Shown here one piece after another: positions 17,676-27,281 of a stretch of DNA of 64,000 nucleotides. Location of the stretch: positions 620,001-684,000 of the forward strand of contig NZ_JANZKJ010000001.1 of the NCBI RefSeq assembly GCF_025642975.1. Direction: 5' to 3'. The notes beneath the pieces were generated by a model that did not search any database, was not told the DNA's origin, and saw nothing but the letters and a program-made list of their open reading frames with translations. Made by a program: the position numbers and the translations under genes. The DNA comes from Pseudomonas sp. RIT-PI-S. GTDB taxonomy: Bacteria > Pseudomonadota > Gammaproteobacteria > Pseudomonadales > Pseudomonadaceae. How positions within the stretch are numbered: the stretch's first letter is position 1; each line of letters opens with the position of its first letter.

Positions 17676-19157
17676 ATGTTTGAATCCGCCGAAATCGGCC
17701 ACGCCGTCGATGACGACGCTTACAAGGCCGCGGTGCCAGCCCTGCGTGAGGCGCTGCTCGAAGCCCAATATGAACTCAAGCAGCAGGGCCGCTTTCCGGT
17801 CATTGTGTTGATCAATGGCATTGAAGGCGCCGGCAAAGGCGAGACAGTCAAGCTGTTGAGCGAATGGATGGACCCGCGCTTGATCGAAGTGCGCACCTTC
17901 GACGAGCAGACCGACGAAGAGCTGGCCCGGCCGCCGATCTGGCGGTATTGGCGGCAGCTGCCAGCGAAAGGGCGCATGGGCGTGTTCTTCGGCAATTGGT
18001 ACAGCCAGATGATCCAGGGCCGCGTGCATGGGGACTTCAAGGATGCGGTGCTGGACCAAGCCATCAATCAGGCGGAGCGGCTGGAGCAGATGCTCTGCGA
18101 CGAAGGCGCACTGATCTTCAAATTCTGGTTTCACCTGTCCAAGAAGCAGATGAAACATCGGCTCAAGTCCCTCAAGGACGATCCCCTGCATAGCTGGCGA
18201 ATCAGCCCATTGGATTGGCAACAATCCAAGACCTACGACCGTTTCGTGCGCTTCGGCGAACGGGTGTTGCGCCGTAGCAGCCGTGAATACGCGCCTTGGC
18301 ATGTGATCGAAGGCCAAGACAGCAATTATCGCAGCCTGGCGGTGGGCAATATCCTGCTCGAAGGCCTGCAGGCGCGGCTCAATGCCCCGCAACGGCCGGT
18401 CGAGCAGGCGGTGCCGCCCTTGGGCAAGAGCCTGGACCAGCGCACCGTGCTGGACGCTCTGGACCTAAGCCTGTCGCTGGAGAAAGCCGATTATCAGCGC
18501 CAGCTCATTGAAGAGCAGGCCCGCCTGGCCACGCTGCTGCGCCACAAGCACATGCGCAGGCATGCCCTGGTCGCGGTGTTCGAAGGTAACGATGCCGCCG
18601 GCAAAGGCGGGGCCATCCGGCGAGTGGCCGCGGCGCTGGACCCGCGTCAATACCACATCATCCCAGTGGCGGCGCCGACCGAAGAGGAGCGCGCACAGCC
18701 CTACCTGTGGCGCTTTTGGCGGCACATTCCGGCGCGGCGGCAGTTCACCATCTTCGACCGCTCCTGGTACGGGCGCGTTTTGGTGGAGCGCGTGGAGGGC
18801 TTCTGCGAGCCGGCGGACTGGCTACGGGCGTATAGCGAGATCAACGATTTCGAGGAACAGCTCACCGAGGCGGGGGTGGTGGTGGTCAAGTTCTGGCTGG
18901 CCATCGACGAGCAAACCCAGTTGGAACGTTTCAAGGAGCGTGAGGAAACCCCGTTCAAACGCTACAAGATCACCGAGGATGACTGGCGCAACCGCAAGAA
19001 GTGGGGCCAGTACCGCGAGGCGGTTGGCGACATGGTCGACCGTACCAGCACCGAGATCGCGCCTTGGACGCTGATCGAGGCTAATGACAAGCGCTGGGCG
19101 CGGGTCAAGGTCCTGCGGACCATCAACGACGCGCTGGAGCGGGCGTTCAAGGAGTAG
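17676..19157 (+). CDS. pap: polyphosphate:AMP phosphotransferase (two-domain PPK2 family)
   Basis: This 493-residue protein contains two tandem PPK2-type kinase domains, each with its own P-loop (NGIEGAGKGETVK near residue 40 and EGNDAAGKGGAIRR near residue 305) and a following lid/Arg region (WRYWRQLPAKGRMGVFFGNWY, WRFWRHIPARRQFTIFDRSWYGR). Two-domain proteins of this class phosphorylate AMP to ADP using polyphosphate. The ATG at 17676 is preferred over a TTG at 17670 because GGAG lies eight bases upstream. The stop codon TAG is part of a REP head (19154). Confidence 0.9.
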   Translation: MFESAEIGHAVDDDAYKAAVPALREALLEAQYELKQQGRFPVIVLINGIEGAGKGETVKLLSEWMDPRLIEVRTFDEQTDEELARPPIWRYWRQLPAKGRMGVFFGNWYSQMIQGRVHGDFKDAVLDQAINQAERLEQMLCDEGALIFKFWFHLSKKQMKHRLKSLKDDPLHSWRISPLDWQQSKTYDRFVRFGERVLRRSSREYAPWHVIEGQDSNYRSLAVGNILLEGLQARLNAPQRPVEQAVPPLGKSLDQRTVLDALDLSLSLEKADYQRQLIEEQARLATLLRHKHMRRHALVAVFEGNDAAGKGGAIRRVAAALDPRQYHIIPVAAPTEEERAQPYLWRFWRHIPARRQFTIFDRSWYGRVLVERVEGFCEPADWLRAYSEINDFEEQLTEAGVVVVKFWLAIDEQTQLERFKEREETPFKRYKITEDDWRNRKKWGQYREAVGDMVDRTSTEIAPWTLIEANDKRWARVKVLRTINDALERAFKE

Positions 19158-19178
19158 GCGCGGGCAAAGCCCGCGAAC
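19154..19178. repeat. REP element overlapping the stop codon of pap
   Basis: A GTAG head at 19154-19157 is followed by GCGCGGGCAAAGCCCGCGAA, a near-perfect hairpin of the REP type seen elsewhere in the window. The TAG stop of the phosphotransferase gene is the last three bases of the head. Confidence 0.75.
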
Positions 19179-19202
19179 CTCGTGACCCCAGGCGCAATGA
19201 TG

Positions 19203-19223
19203 GAGGCGGGCAGTGCCCGCCTC
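19203..19223. terminator. hairpin between convergent pap and DUF6316 genes
   Basis: GAGGCGGGC (19203-19211) and GCCCGCCTC (19215-19223) form a perfect nine-pair stem with a three-base loop. It is followed by TTC on the plus strand and lies between two convergent genes, so it probably ends both transcripts, though the T-run is poor. Confidence 0.6.
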
Positions 19224-19230
19224 TTCGGCG

Positions 19231-19437
19231 TTAGCCCGCTAATTCGTTGCGCATGCGGTTGGACACAGCCCGCTCGATATACGCCTCGCTTTCCTTGACC
19301 GCTTCCTCGCGGGTAGGGAAGGGGCCTTCGAGGGTGTTTTCCCGAGTGCTGAAAAAGAAGTTGCCGTTGATCAGGGTGAAGCGGTCGCTGCGAAACCGAG
19401 TGGCGGGTGCGATTTCTTCTGCGCGTTTGCCTAACAT
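19231..19437 (-). CDS. DUF6316-type small protein
   Basis: This 68-residue soluble protein starts MLGKRAEEIAPATRFRSDRF and contains INGNFFFSTRENTLEGPFPTREEA, a pattern seen in small Pseudomonas proteins placed in DUF6316. The ATG at 19437 has GGAGGG directly upstream, so the longer in-frame extension into the fumC end is rejected. It lies 74 bases downstream of fumC on the same strand and may be read from it. Function is unknown. Confidence 0.75.
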   Translation of the reverse strand: MLGKRAEEIAPATRFRSDRFTLINGNFFFSTRENTLEGPFPTREEAVKESEAYIERAVSNRMRNELAG

Positions 19438-19511
19438 GTAGCCCTCCGAACGAACTGATAGCCGAAGTGTAAGCTGCCCGCCGGCGCTCGGCGGGCAGGG
19501 GATAGCGTTAG

Positions 19512-20906
19512 TCAGCCTTGGCCACCGGCTGACAGCATGTTTTCCGGGCGCACCCACTGATCGAACTGCTCGTCGGTGAGGTAGCCCAGGTCCAGCGCTG
19601 CCTGGCGCAAGGTCAGGTTTTCGCCGTAGGCCTTCTTGGCGATCTGCGCGGCCTTGTCATAGCCGATATGCGGGTTGAGCGCGGTGACCAGCATCAAGCC
19701 CCGCTCCAGGTGCTCCGCCATCTTGTCGGCATCCGCTTCGAGGCCAGCGATGCAATGGGCCTGGAAATTGCGGCAACCGTCAGCCAGCAAGGTGATCGAT
19801 TGCAGCAGGTTATGAATGATTACCGGCTTATAAACGTTCAATTGCAGGTGGCCCTGGCTGGCCGCCATGCCGATGGTCACGTCGTTGCCCAGCACTTGGC
19901 AGGCCAGCATCGACAGCGCCTCGCACTGGGTCGGGTTGACCTTGCCAGGCATGATCGAGCTACCTGGCTCGTTAGCCGGCAGGCGCACTTCCGCCAAGCC
20001 GCCACGGGGGCCGGAGCCCAGCAGGCGAAGGTCGTTGGCCAGTTTCATCAACGCCACGGCGAGCGTTTTCAAGGCGCCTGCAAGGGTCACCAGAGGCTCA
20101 TGCCCGGACAACGCGGCAAACTTGTTCGGCGCGGTGACGAAGGGGAGGCCGGAGAGGGCCGCCAGCTCGGCAGCCATGGCTTCGGCGAAACCCTGCGGCG
20201 CGTTGAGGCCGGTACCCACCGCGGTGCCGCCCTGGGCCAGCTCATAAACCGCTGGCAAGGCCGCGCGAATCGCCTGTTGGGCGTAGTCCAGCTGGGCGAT
20301 GAAGGCCGATACCTCTTGGCCGAAGGTGATGGGAGTCGCATCCATCATATGGGTGCGCCCGGTTTTCACCAGCTGCATGTGACGCGCCGACAGCTCGGCC
20401 AAGCCCGCCGACAACTCGCCAACCGCCGGCAGCAGCTCGGCTTGCACCGCCTTGGCCGCGGCAATGTGCATGGCCGTGGGGAAGCAGTCGTTGGAGCTTT
20501 GCGAGCGGTTCACATGGTCATTGGGGTGCACCGGGCTCTTACCGCCACGGCCTTGGCCGGCCAGCTCGTTGCCGCGGCCGGCGATCACCTCATTGACGTT
20601 CATGTTGCTCTGGGTGCCGCTGCCGGTCTGCCAGACCACCAGCGGGAATTGGTCGTCGTGCTCGCCAGCCAGCACCTCATCGGCTGCCTGTTCGATCAAC
20701 CGGGCAACGTCTGGCGGCAAGTCGCCGCTACGGCTATTGACGCGCCCCGCGGCCTTCTTGATCAACGCCAGGGCGTGCACTACGGCCAGGGGCATGCGCT
20801 GCTCGCCGATTGCGAAGTTGATCAGCGAACGCTGGGTCTGCGCGCCCCAATAGGCGTCCTCGGGGACTTCGATCTGGCCGATGCTGTCAGTTTCGATGCG
20901 GGTCAT
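19512..20906 (-). CDS. fumC: class II fumarate hydratase FumC
   Basis: This 464-residue fumarase/aspartase-superfamily protein carries the signature [11 protein letters not shown] (about residues 315-325), with the catalytic Ser in that loop, and [14 protein letters not shown] near residue 95. It interconverts fumarate and malate in the TCA cycle in an iron-independent way. The sister enzyme aspartase is excluded on overall similarity to FumC ([16 protein letters not shown]). It diverges from the DUF2059 gene at 21108 across a ~200-base gap. Confidence 0.94.
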   Translation of the reverse strand: MTRIETDSIGQIEVPEDAYWGAQTQRSLINFAIGEQRMPLAVVHALALIKKAAGRVNSRSGDLPPDVARLIEQAADEVLAGEHDDQFPLVVWQTGSGTQSNMNVNEVIAGRGNELAGQGRGGKSPVHPNDHVNRSQSSNDCFPTAMHIAAAKAVQAELLPAVGELSAGLAELSARHMQLVKTGRTHMMDATPITFGQEVSAFIAQLDYAQQAIRAALPAVYELAQGGTAVGTGLNAPQGFAEAMAAELAALSGLPFVTAPNKFAALSGHEPLVTLAGALKTLAVALMKLANDLRLLGSGPRGGLAEVRLPANEPGSSIMPGKVNPTQCEALSMLACQVLGNDVTIGMAASQGHLQLNVYKPVIIHNLLQSITLLADGCRNFQAHCIAGLEADADKMAEHLERGLMLVTALNPHIGYDKAAQIAKKAYGENLTLRQAALDLGYLTDEQFDQWVRPENMLSAGGQG

Positions 20907-21107
20907 TGCGTTCTCGCTTGGGCTAGTTCCACAGCCAGTTTAGGCGCATTCCAGCGCCCTGGGTTCCCTCGTTTTCAGCCGTCGGCGTGGGCATCGCGGG
21001 GGGCGGCTCGTCAGCCAGGGTTGAGCGCCCGGTTGGGTTGGGCGCAGAATGGGCCGTTCTGGGGTTCGCCCCTATTGCCACCCCAATCGCCACAGTAAGG
21101 AAAACCG

Positions 21108-21626
21108 ATGAATCGAGTTCGCGCCCTCTGCACAGCGGCCGTCTTGGCCTGCGCCGGGCCGGTCATGGCCGATACCGCCAGCCACAACGCCAGCGCGGAA
21201 GCCTTCCTGATGATGGCTCATGCCGACAAGCTCGGTACGCCTGTATACATGCAGGTGCAACAGATGTTCGCCCAGCGTTTCGCCCAGGCCAACGCGCCGG
21301 ATTCCAAGCAGGCGCTGCTGGAAACCTACCAGGCCAAAGCCAACGCCGCGCTGGACCAGGCCATCGGCTGGGACAAGCTCAAGCCCGAGATGGTCAAGCT
21401 CTATACCGATAACTTCACCGAGCAGGAGCTCAAGGACCTGGTCAAGTTCTACCAGTCGCCGCTCGGCCAGAAGATCGTGCAGAAAATGCCGCAAGTCACC
21501 GAGCAGTCCGCCGAGCTGACCCAGGCGCACCTTAAAGAAGCGGCCCCGGTGGTGAACAAACTGCTGGCGGACATGACCGCCGAGATTACCCCGCCGAAGG
21601 CCCCCGAATCCGCCAAGAAGAAGTGA
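21108..21626 (+). CDS. exported DUF2059 protein
   Basis: This 172-residue protein has a signal peptide (RVRALCTAAVLACAGPVMADTA) and a helical DUF2059 domain (FTEQELKDLVKFYQSPLGQKIVQKMPQ near residues 102-128). Such domains occur in periplasmic proteins of unknown role across proteobacteria. The C-terminus is Lys-rich (SAKKK). The stop TGA overlaps the start region of bolA, so the two genes form one unit. RBS AAGGAAAA precedes the ATG. Confidence 0.85.
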   Translation: MNRVRALCTAAVLACAGPVMADTASHNASAEAFLMMAHADKLGTPVYMQVQQMFAQRFAQANAPDSKQALLETYQAKANAALDQAIGWDKLKPEMVKLYTDNFTEQELKDLVKFYQSPLGQKIVQKMPQVTEQSAELTQAHLKEAAPVVNKLLADMTAEITPPKAPESAKKK

Positions 21627-21631
21627 TCGCC

Positions 21632-21925
21632 ATGACCATGCAGGCCCGCATTCAGAGCGCCCTGACGCTGCTGCAGCCACAACACCTGAGCGTGCTCGAT
21701 GAAAGCCACATGCATAGCCGGGGGCAACAGACCCACTATAAAGCCGTGGTGGTCAGCGAGCGGTTCGCCGGGCTGAACAGCGTCAAGCGGCACCAGTTGG
21801 TGTACGGCACCCTGGGCGAGCTGATGGGCGAGTTCCATGCATTGGCCCTGCACACCTACACCCCCGAGGAGTGGGCCGCCATCGGTGCCGCTCCCGCTTC
21901 ACCGGTGTGCGCCGGCGGGCATTGA
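21632..21925 (+). CDS. bolA: BolA family protein
   Basis: This 97-residue protein has the BolA core: LDESHMHSRG, then VVVSERFAGLNSVKRHQLVYGTL and ELMGEFHALALHTYTPEEW. BolA proteins bind monothiol glutaredoxin with a shared Fe-S cluster and affect morphology and iron handling. ATG at 21632 is taken as the start; a GTG at 21623 overlapping the previous stop is an alternative. The C-terminal tail (SPVCAGGH) carries a cysteine. Confidence 0.88.
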   Translation: MTMQARIQSALTLLQPQHLSVLDESHMHSRGQQTHYKAVVVSERFAGLNSVKRHQLVYGTLGELMGEFHALALHTYTPEEWAAIGAAPASPVCAGGH

Positions 21926-21984
21926 TCCAGCGCAGCACACAGGCGCCGATCGCTTTGCTAGAATGCGCGCCGCTTTGGATGGCA

Positions 21985-22055
21985 TGACCAGTTCGCGGGC
22001 TTCGTTCGCTCCTGCATATGACCCTGCTGGAGCGGGCGAAGCCCGCGAACGGTCA
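21985..22055. repeat. BIME: two inverted REPs between bolA and trhO
   Basis: GTTCGCGGGCTTCG with its CTCC end (21991-22012) faces its inverse GGAGCGGGCGAAGCCCGCGA (22029-22050), matching at 20 of 22 positions. The outer flanks TGACC and GGTCA pair as well. It lies on the same-strand path from bolA to trhO and could end the bolA transcript. Confidence 0.75.
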
Positions 22056-22126
22056 ACGGCTCCAAACGCGTATTCATGACCTGCCTGGTCCGCCCTTTGC
22101 GAGGGCGACCACCTGGAGATGCAAAG

Positions 22127-23065
22127 ATGAGCCAACCCATTGTCGTGGCGGCACTGTACAAGTTCGTCACCCTCGAAGATTACCTGGACCTGCGTGAGCC
22201 TCTGCTGGAGGTCATGCTGGCCAACGACGTCAAGGGCACCCTGCTGCTTGCGAACGAAGGCATCAACGGTACCGTCTCCGGCACCCGTGCCGGCATCGAT
22301 GCCCTGCTGGCCTGGCTGCGTAGCGACGCCCGCCTGGTGGACGTGGACCACAAGGAGTCGTACTGCGACGAGCAGCCGTTCTACCGGACCAAAGTCAAGC
22401 TCAAGAAAGAGATCGTCACCCTCGGGGTGCCGGGCGTGGACCCGAACAAAAAGGTCGGGACCTACGTCGAGCCCCAGGACTGGAACGCGTTGATTAGCGA
22501 TCCCCAAGTGCTGCTGATCGACACCCGCAACGATTACGAAGTCGCCATCGGCACCTTCGAAGGCGCCGTCGATCCAAAGACCGCGACCTTCCGGGACTTC
22601 CCCGAATACATCAAGGCCAATTTCGACCCGGCCCGGCACAAGAAAGTCGCGATGTTCTGCACCGGTGGCATTCGTTGCGAGAAGGCCTCCAGCTATATGC
22701 TCGGCGAAGGGTTCGAAGAGGTGTATCACCTCAAGGGCGGCATCCTCAAATATCTCGAAGAGGTACCGCAAGAGCAGAGCAAATGGCAGGGTGACTGCTT
22801 CGTCTTCGACAACCGCGTGACCGTTCGTCACGACCTCAGTGAAGGCGACTACGATCAGTGCCATGCCTGCCGCATGCCCATCAGCGTGCAGGAGCGCCAG
22901 TCCCCCCACTATGCGCCAGGGATCAGCTGCCCGCACTGCTGGGACAACCTCAGCGAAAAAACCCGTCGTAGCGCCATTGATCGGCAAAAGCAGATCGAAC
23001 TGGCCAAGGCCCGCAACCAGCCCCATCCCATCGGCTACAACTACCGTAAAACGACCGAGGCCTGA
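22127..23065 (+). CDS. trhO: tRNA uridine(34) hydroxylase TrhO (rhodanese-type)
   Basis: This 312-residue protein has an N-terminal ferredoxin-like domain ([18 protein letters not shown]), a rhodanese domain with active-site loop [12 protein letters not shown] (Cys near residue 181) and a C-terminal zinc-type Cys cluster (CHACRMP and CPHCWD). TrhO uses oxygen to make 5-hydroxyuridine at position 34 of tRNA, a step towards cmo5U. The ATG at 22127 has CTGGAG upstream; the longer frame from 22076 lies in the REP flank and is rejected. The DsbA-like gene follows after three bases. Confidence 0.92.
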   Translation: MSQPIVVAALYKFVTLEDYLDLREPLLEVMLANDVKGTLLLANEGINGTVSGTRAGIDALLAWLRSDARLVDVDHKESYCDEQPFYRTKVKLKKEIVTLGVPGVDPNKKVGTYVEPQDWNALISDPQVLLIDTRNDYEVAIGTFEGAVDPKTATFRDFPEYIKANFDPARHKKVAMFCTGGIRCEKASSYMLGEGFEEVYHLKGGILKYLEEVPQEQSKWQGDCFVFDNRVTVRHDLSEGDYDQCHACRMPISVQERQSPHYAPGISCPHCWDNLSEKTRRSAIDRQKQIELAKARNQPHPIGYNYRKTTEA

Positions 23066-23068
23066 CTC

Positions 23069-23701
23069 ATGGCCAGCCGCCTGGTGTACGTGATGGACCC
23101 GATGTGCTCCTGGTGCTGGGGGTTCGCGCCGGTGCTCGACGCCTTGCTCGCGCAAGCGGCCGCGGCCGGCGTGCCCACCCATCTGGTGCTGGGCGGGTTG
23201 CGTACCGGCCAGGCGGCGCTCGACCCCGGTACCCGGGCGCGCATTCTCGAGCACTGGCACAGCGTTGAAGCCGCCACCGGGCAGCCGTTTCGCTTCGACG
23301 AAGCGCTGCCGCACGGCTTCGTCTATGACACCGAGCCGGCGTGCCGTGCCGTGGCTGCCGCCCGGAGGATCGACGAGGCGCTCGCCTGGCCGATGGCCAG
23401 GGCGCTGGCCGAAGCCTTCTACCGGGACGGTCGCGATATCACCCGTACCGCCACTTTGGTAGATATCGCCGAACGCACTGGCCTGTCGCGCATCCGTTTC
23501 GCCGAAGCCTTCGACGGCCCGGCGACCTTGGAGGCGACCCAGGCTGACTTTCGCTGGTCACAATCGCTTGGTATCTCTGGCTTCCCCACTGTGCTATGCG
23601 AACACGACCGGCAATTCGCCCTGCTTACCAACGGCTATCAACCCCTCGGGGAACTGGCACCCTTGCTGGCACGTTGGCTTGATCGCGCCACCGCGCTATA
23701 G
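23069..23701 (+). CDS. DsbA/FrnE-like thioredoxin-fold protein
   Basis: This 210-residue cytoplasmic protein has the active-site motif CSWC at residues 12-15 (DPMCSWCWGF), a helical insertion and the cis-proline loop GISGFPTV (about residues 170-177). This is the DsbA-fold protein-disulfide isomerase type often seen in Pseudomonas. No signal peptide is present, so it acts in the cytoplasm. It is co-transcribed with trhO. The electron partner and substrate are unknown. Confidence 0.88.
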   Translation: MASRLVYVMDPMCSWCWGFAPVLDALLAQAAAAGVPTHLVLGGLRTGQAALDPGTRARILEHWHSVEAATGQPFRFDEALPHGFVYDTEPACRAVAAARRIDEALAWPMARALAEAFYRDGRDITRTATLVDIAERTGLSRIRFAEAFDGPATLEATQADFRWSQSLGISGFPTVLCEHDRQFALLTNGYQPLGELAPLLARWLDRATAL

Positions 23702-23855
23702 TCGCCGGGTGCCGCTCCGCCCCTCGGCGTCGGCTTAGGCACAAAGGGGGGAGTACCGCGTCGGCCAATGCTCGAGCGAGCTTGGCTCCGCTGTGCTGAA
23801 TGTGTGCCGGGACCTCGTTCGCTCGTGTGCCGGCTTCTGCGACGCAAAGGATCAC

Positions 23856-26294
23856 ATGAAGCAGAAACGGACGCTCGAAACGCCCAGACTCATCAGTATT
23901 GCCTGGCCCTTCATAGCCGTCGTACTGCTGTTGGCGTTGCTCGGCTGCATCAGCCTGTATGCCCTGTCCGCGGTGCGTGGGTACGTAGCAGGTGAAAGCT
24001 TGTGGTCGAAGGGCCAGAAGGACGCGATCTTTTACCTGAGCCTCTATGCCGAAAGCCGCGATGAGCAGGTCTTTCGCAAATACCGTGAAGCCATGGCCGT
24101 CCCGGAGGGCAGCCGCGACCTGCGCCTGGCCCTGGACCAGCCGGAGCCGGACGCGGCCCTCGCGCGCCGGGGCCTGCTGCAGGGTGGCAACCATCCAGAC
24201 GACTTCGACGGCATCATCTGGTTGTTCCTTAATTTTCGGCACATCTCTTATTTCGCCCGTGCCATCGAGCTATGGACCATCGGCGACCAGTACCTGAATC
24301 AGCTGGACGAACTTGCCCGGCAGATGCACGCCACCATCCTCGCCAACACCGCCACGGATGCCGACACGGCCCGCTGGAAGGCCCAGATCGTTGCGCTGAA
24401 CGACGCCGTGACTCCCGCGGCCGTTGCCTTCAGCGATGCCTTGGGCGAAGGCACCCGGGTGCTCCAGCGCCTGCTCATCGCCACCAACTTGATTACTGCC
24501 TTCGTTTTGATCGGCCTGGCGCTGTGGATCACCCGCAAGCTGCTGGTGCAGCGGCATAACATGGCCGAGGCGCTGCAGCTGGAAAAGGAGCGCGCCCAGG
24601 TCACCCTGGCCTCCATCGGCGATGGCGTGATCGCTACCGATGTTACTGGCGCTATCGCCTATATGAACCCGGCGGCCGAACAACTTACCCACTGGAAAGC
24701 CGAACAGGCGGTGGGGCTGCCCTTGGCGGCGCTGTTCAACCTGCTGGATGACCACGCCGAGAAGGACAATTTCACGCTCATCGAGCGGATTCTCGGCGGC
24801 CAGCTCAAAGGCGGCAGTGAGCACGCCAAGCTGATCCAGCGGCTCGACGGCAGTACCGTATCGGTGACCTTGGTTGGTGCGCCCATTCAAACCGACGGGC
24901 GGATCAGTGGCGCTGTGCTGGTGCTGCACGACATGACGCAAGAGCGGCAGTACATCGCCAACCTGTCCTGGCAGGCGAGCCACGACGCGTTGACCGGGCT
25001 TGCCAACCGCCGGGAGTTCGAGCAGCGCCTGGAGCAGGCGCTATGCCGCATGGCCAGCGGCAAGGGCCGCCACTCGCTGATGTTCCTGGACCTGGACCAG
25101 TTCAAGCTGGTGAACGATACCTGCGGGCACGCCGCCGGCGACGAACTGCTGCGACACATCTGCGCCGTGCTCCAGGCCGGCCTGCGGGAAACCGACACCC
25201 TGGCGCGCTTGGGCGGCGATGAGTTCGGCGTGCTGCTCGAGGACTGCCCGGCCGAGCAGGCCGAACGCATCGCCGAGTACCTGCGCGAAAGTGTGCACAG
25301 CTTGCACTTCGTGTGGAAAGGCCGCCCCTTCATGACCTCGGTCAGTATCGGCCTGGTTCATCTCAACCTGCTGCCGGCCACCTTGGAGTTGTCCCTGCGT
25401 GCCGCAGACATGGCCTGCTACATGGCCAAGGAAAAGGGCCGCAACCGGGTGCAGGTGTATCACGCCGATGATTCGGAAGTGTCTACCCGCTTCGGCGAGA
25501 TGGCCTGGATTCAACGCCTGCGCCTGGCGCTCGAAGAGGATCGCTTCACCCTCTACTCCCAGGAGATCGCCCTGCTGTCGGAGAACCGCGGGGCAGGGGA
25601 GGCCAGGCATGTGGAGATTCTTCTGCGCCTGCACGACGAGCACGGCCGGATGATCCTTCCCGACACCTTCATCCCGGCCGCCGAGCGTTACGGGCTGATG
25701 ACGGCGCTGGACCGCTGGGTGGTGAAGAATGTATTCGGGATCATCCGCCAGGCCATGGACGAAGGCGGTGGCGAGCCCTTGGCGGTATGTGCCATCAACT
25801 TGTCCGGGATCAGTATCGGCGACGAGGATTTCCTCGATTATCTTCGGGAGCAGTTCCGGCGGTTTGCCATTGCACCGCACCTCATTTGTTTCGAAATCAC
25901 CGAGACGAGCGCCATTTCCAATCTGGGCAGCGCTATCCGTTTCATCAACGAGCTCAAGGCGTTGGGTTGCCTCTTCTCGCTGGATGATTTCTGTGCGGGC
26001 ATGTCCTCGTTCGCTTACCTCAAACACCTGCCGGTGGACTTCTTGAAGATCGACGGCAGCTTCGTCAAGGACATGCTCGACGACCCGATCAACCGGGCCA
26101 TGGTGGAAGTGATCAACCACATTGGTCATGTGATGGGTAAGCGGACCATCGCTGAGTTCGTTGAAACTCCGCTTATCGAGCAGGCGCTCATGGACATCGG
26201 TGTGGACTACGCCCAAGGCTACCTGATCGAGCGGCCAAGGTTGTTCACCTGTGCCAGCCTGAAGTGCGCCGACGAAGCGCGGGCGACGCCATAA
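23856..26294 (+). CDS. membrane sensor with PAS, GGDEF and EAL domains
   Basis: This 812-residue protein has a first membrane helix (about residues 14-38), a periplasmic sensor region (about 40-215), a second helix (about 215-237), a PAS domain (about 248-365), a GGDEF domain (about 375-540) and an EAL domain (about 550-800). The cyclase motif is intact (LARLGGDEFGVLLE). On the EAL side the motif reads EILLRL, with Glu kept, and NLSG, EITET, DDFCAG, KIDGSF, EFVET and YAQGY are present, so phosphodiesterase activity is possible too. The ATG at 23856 has AAAGGA upstream. Which activity dominates must be measured. Confidence 0.9.
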   Translation: MKQKRTLETPRLISIAWPFIAVVLLLALLGCISLYALSAVRGYVAGESLWSKGQKDAIFYLSLYAESRDEQVFRKYREAMAVPEGSRDLRLALDQPEPDAALARRGLLQGGNHPDDFDGIIWLFLNFRHISYFARAIELWTIGDQYLNQLDELARQMHATILANTATDADTARWKAQIVALNDAVTPAAVAFSDALGEGTRVLQRLLIATNLITAFVLIGLALWITRKLLVQRHNMAEALQLEKERAQVTLASIGDGVIATDVTGAIAYMNPAAEQLTHWKAEQAVGLPLAALFNLLDDHAEKDNFTLIERILGGQLKGGSEHAKLIQRLDGSTVSVTLVGAPIQTDGRISGAVLVLHDMTQERQYIANLSWQASHDALTGLANRREFEQRLEQALCRMASGKGRHSLMFLDLDQFKLVNDTCGHAAGDELLRHICAVLQAGLRETDTLARLGGDEFGVLLEDCPAEQAERIAEYLRESVHSLHFVWKGRPFMTSVSIGLVHLNLLPATLELSLRAADMACYMAKEKGRNRVQVYHADDSEVSTRFGEMAWIQRLRLALEEDRFTLYSQEIALLSENRGAGEARHVEILLRLHDEHGRMILPDTFIPAAERYGLMTALDRWVVKNVFGIIRQAMDEGGGEPLAVCAINLSGISIGDEDFLDYLREQFRRFAIAPHLICFEITETSAISNLGSAIRFINELKALGCLFSLDDFCAGMSSFAYLKHLPVDFLKIDGSFVKDMLDDPINRAMVEVINHIGHVMGKRTIAEFVETPLIEQALMDIGVDYAQGYLIERPRLFTCASLKCADEARATP

Positions 26295-26391
26295 TAAAAA
26301 AAGTGCATTGGTTCCAGGTGCCATCGCGGTCAGAGCGGGGTGCCACCAGTCGTCACGCGGTAGTTTTTCACCAACAGAAAGGAAGTTGTCG

Positions 26392-27183
26392 ATGAATGAT
26401 GTAGCAGAGTCAGGTTTCACCCGCACCGGGCCACTGATGGAGGCAAGTAGCTACCCGGCATGGGCCCAGCAATTGCTGCGTGATTGCAGCATCGCCAAGC
26501 GCCGCGTGGTGCAGCACGAGCTATACCAGCGCATGCGCGACAACAAGCTCAGCGCCGCGACCATGCGGCAATACCTGATCGGCGGCTGGCCGGTAGTCGA
26601 GCAGTTCTCGCTGTACATGGCGCAGAACCTCACTAAAACCCGCTTCGCCCGGCACCCCGGTGAAGACCTTGCCCGCCGCTGGCTGATGCGCAACATCCGG
26701 GTGGAACTCAACCATGCCGATTACTGGGTGAACTGGTGCGCGGCCCACGGTGTGACCCTCGAGGACCTGCAAGCGCAGAAAGTGCCGCCGGAGTTGCAGT
26801 CTCTGAGCCACTGGTGCTGGCAGACCTGCGCTACCGATCCGCTGGTGATCGCGATGGCCGCCACCAACTACGCCATCGAAGGAGCGACTGGCGAGTGGTC
26901 CGCCGTGGTGTGCTCTACCGACACTTATGCCAACGCCTTCCCTGAAGAAACCCGCAAGCGCGCCATGAAGTGGCTCAAGATGCATGCCCAGTACGACGAT
27001 GCCCACCCGTGGGAGGCGCTGGAGATCATCTGCACCCTGGCCGGCAACAACCCGCCACAGGCCTTGCAGACCGAGCTGCGCAAGGCGATCTGCAAAAGCT
27101 ACGACTACATGTTCCTGTTCCTGGAACGCTGCATGGAGCTGGAAAACAAGACCGTGCATCGCGAGCGCGAAGCCTTGGCTTGA
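26392..27183 (+). CDS. undA: UndA-type diiron fatty-acid decarboxylase (1-alkene forming)
   Basis: This 263-residue protein is of the TenA/heme-oxygenase-like fold. The N-terminal stretch TRTGPLMEASSYPAWAQQLL and the core IRVELNHADYWVNW, NYAIEGATGEWS and MKMHAQYDDAHPWEALEI closely resemble UndA as I recall it from Pseudomonas. UndA is a non-heme diiron oxidase that turns lauric acid into 1-undecene and CO2. The predicted metal ligands E70, E105, H108, E163, H198 and nearby D202/H205 are all present. The ATG at 26392 is preceded by AAGGAAG. It stands between a c-di-GMP protein and a convergent SDR gene. Older annotations call such proteins TenA regulators. Confidence 0.82.
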   Translation: MNDVAESGFTRTGPLMEASSYPAWAQQLLRDCSIAKRRVVQHELYQRMRDNKLSAATMRQYLIGGWPVVEQFSLYMAQNLTKTRFARHPGEDLARRWLMRNIRVELNHADYWVNWCAAHGVTLEDLQAQKVPPELQSLSHWCWQTCATDPLVIAMAATNYAIEGATGEWSAVVCSTDTYANAFPEETRKRAMKWLKMHAQYDDAHPWEALEIICTLAGNNPPQALQTELRKAICKSYDYMFLFLERCMELENKTVHREREALA

Positions 27184-27194
27184 GCAGCCCATGC

Positions 27195-27261
27195 GTAGGC
27201 GCCAGGCTCTGCCTGCACTTTGCGTTTCGATCACGCGGTGCAGGCAGAGCCTGGCGCCTAC
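27195..27261. repeat. paired REP elements forming a 24-bp perfect inverted repeat
   Basis: The arms 27195-27218 and 27238-27261 are perfect inverse copies of each other, each starting with a GTAGG head and containing the small palindrome CAGGCTCTGCCTG. A short inner GCGT/ACGC pair continues the stem. It lies between convergent undA and yciK and is likely to act as a two-way transcript end. Confidence 0.85.
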
Positions 27262-27281
27262 AAGGGTGTTAACAGGGGCTG

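Noticed and set aside
21899..23314. 471-residue minus-strand frame over trhO
   Set aside because: It spans a REP pair and two coding genes, with no recognisable domain.
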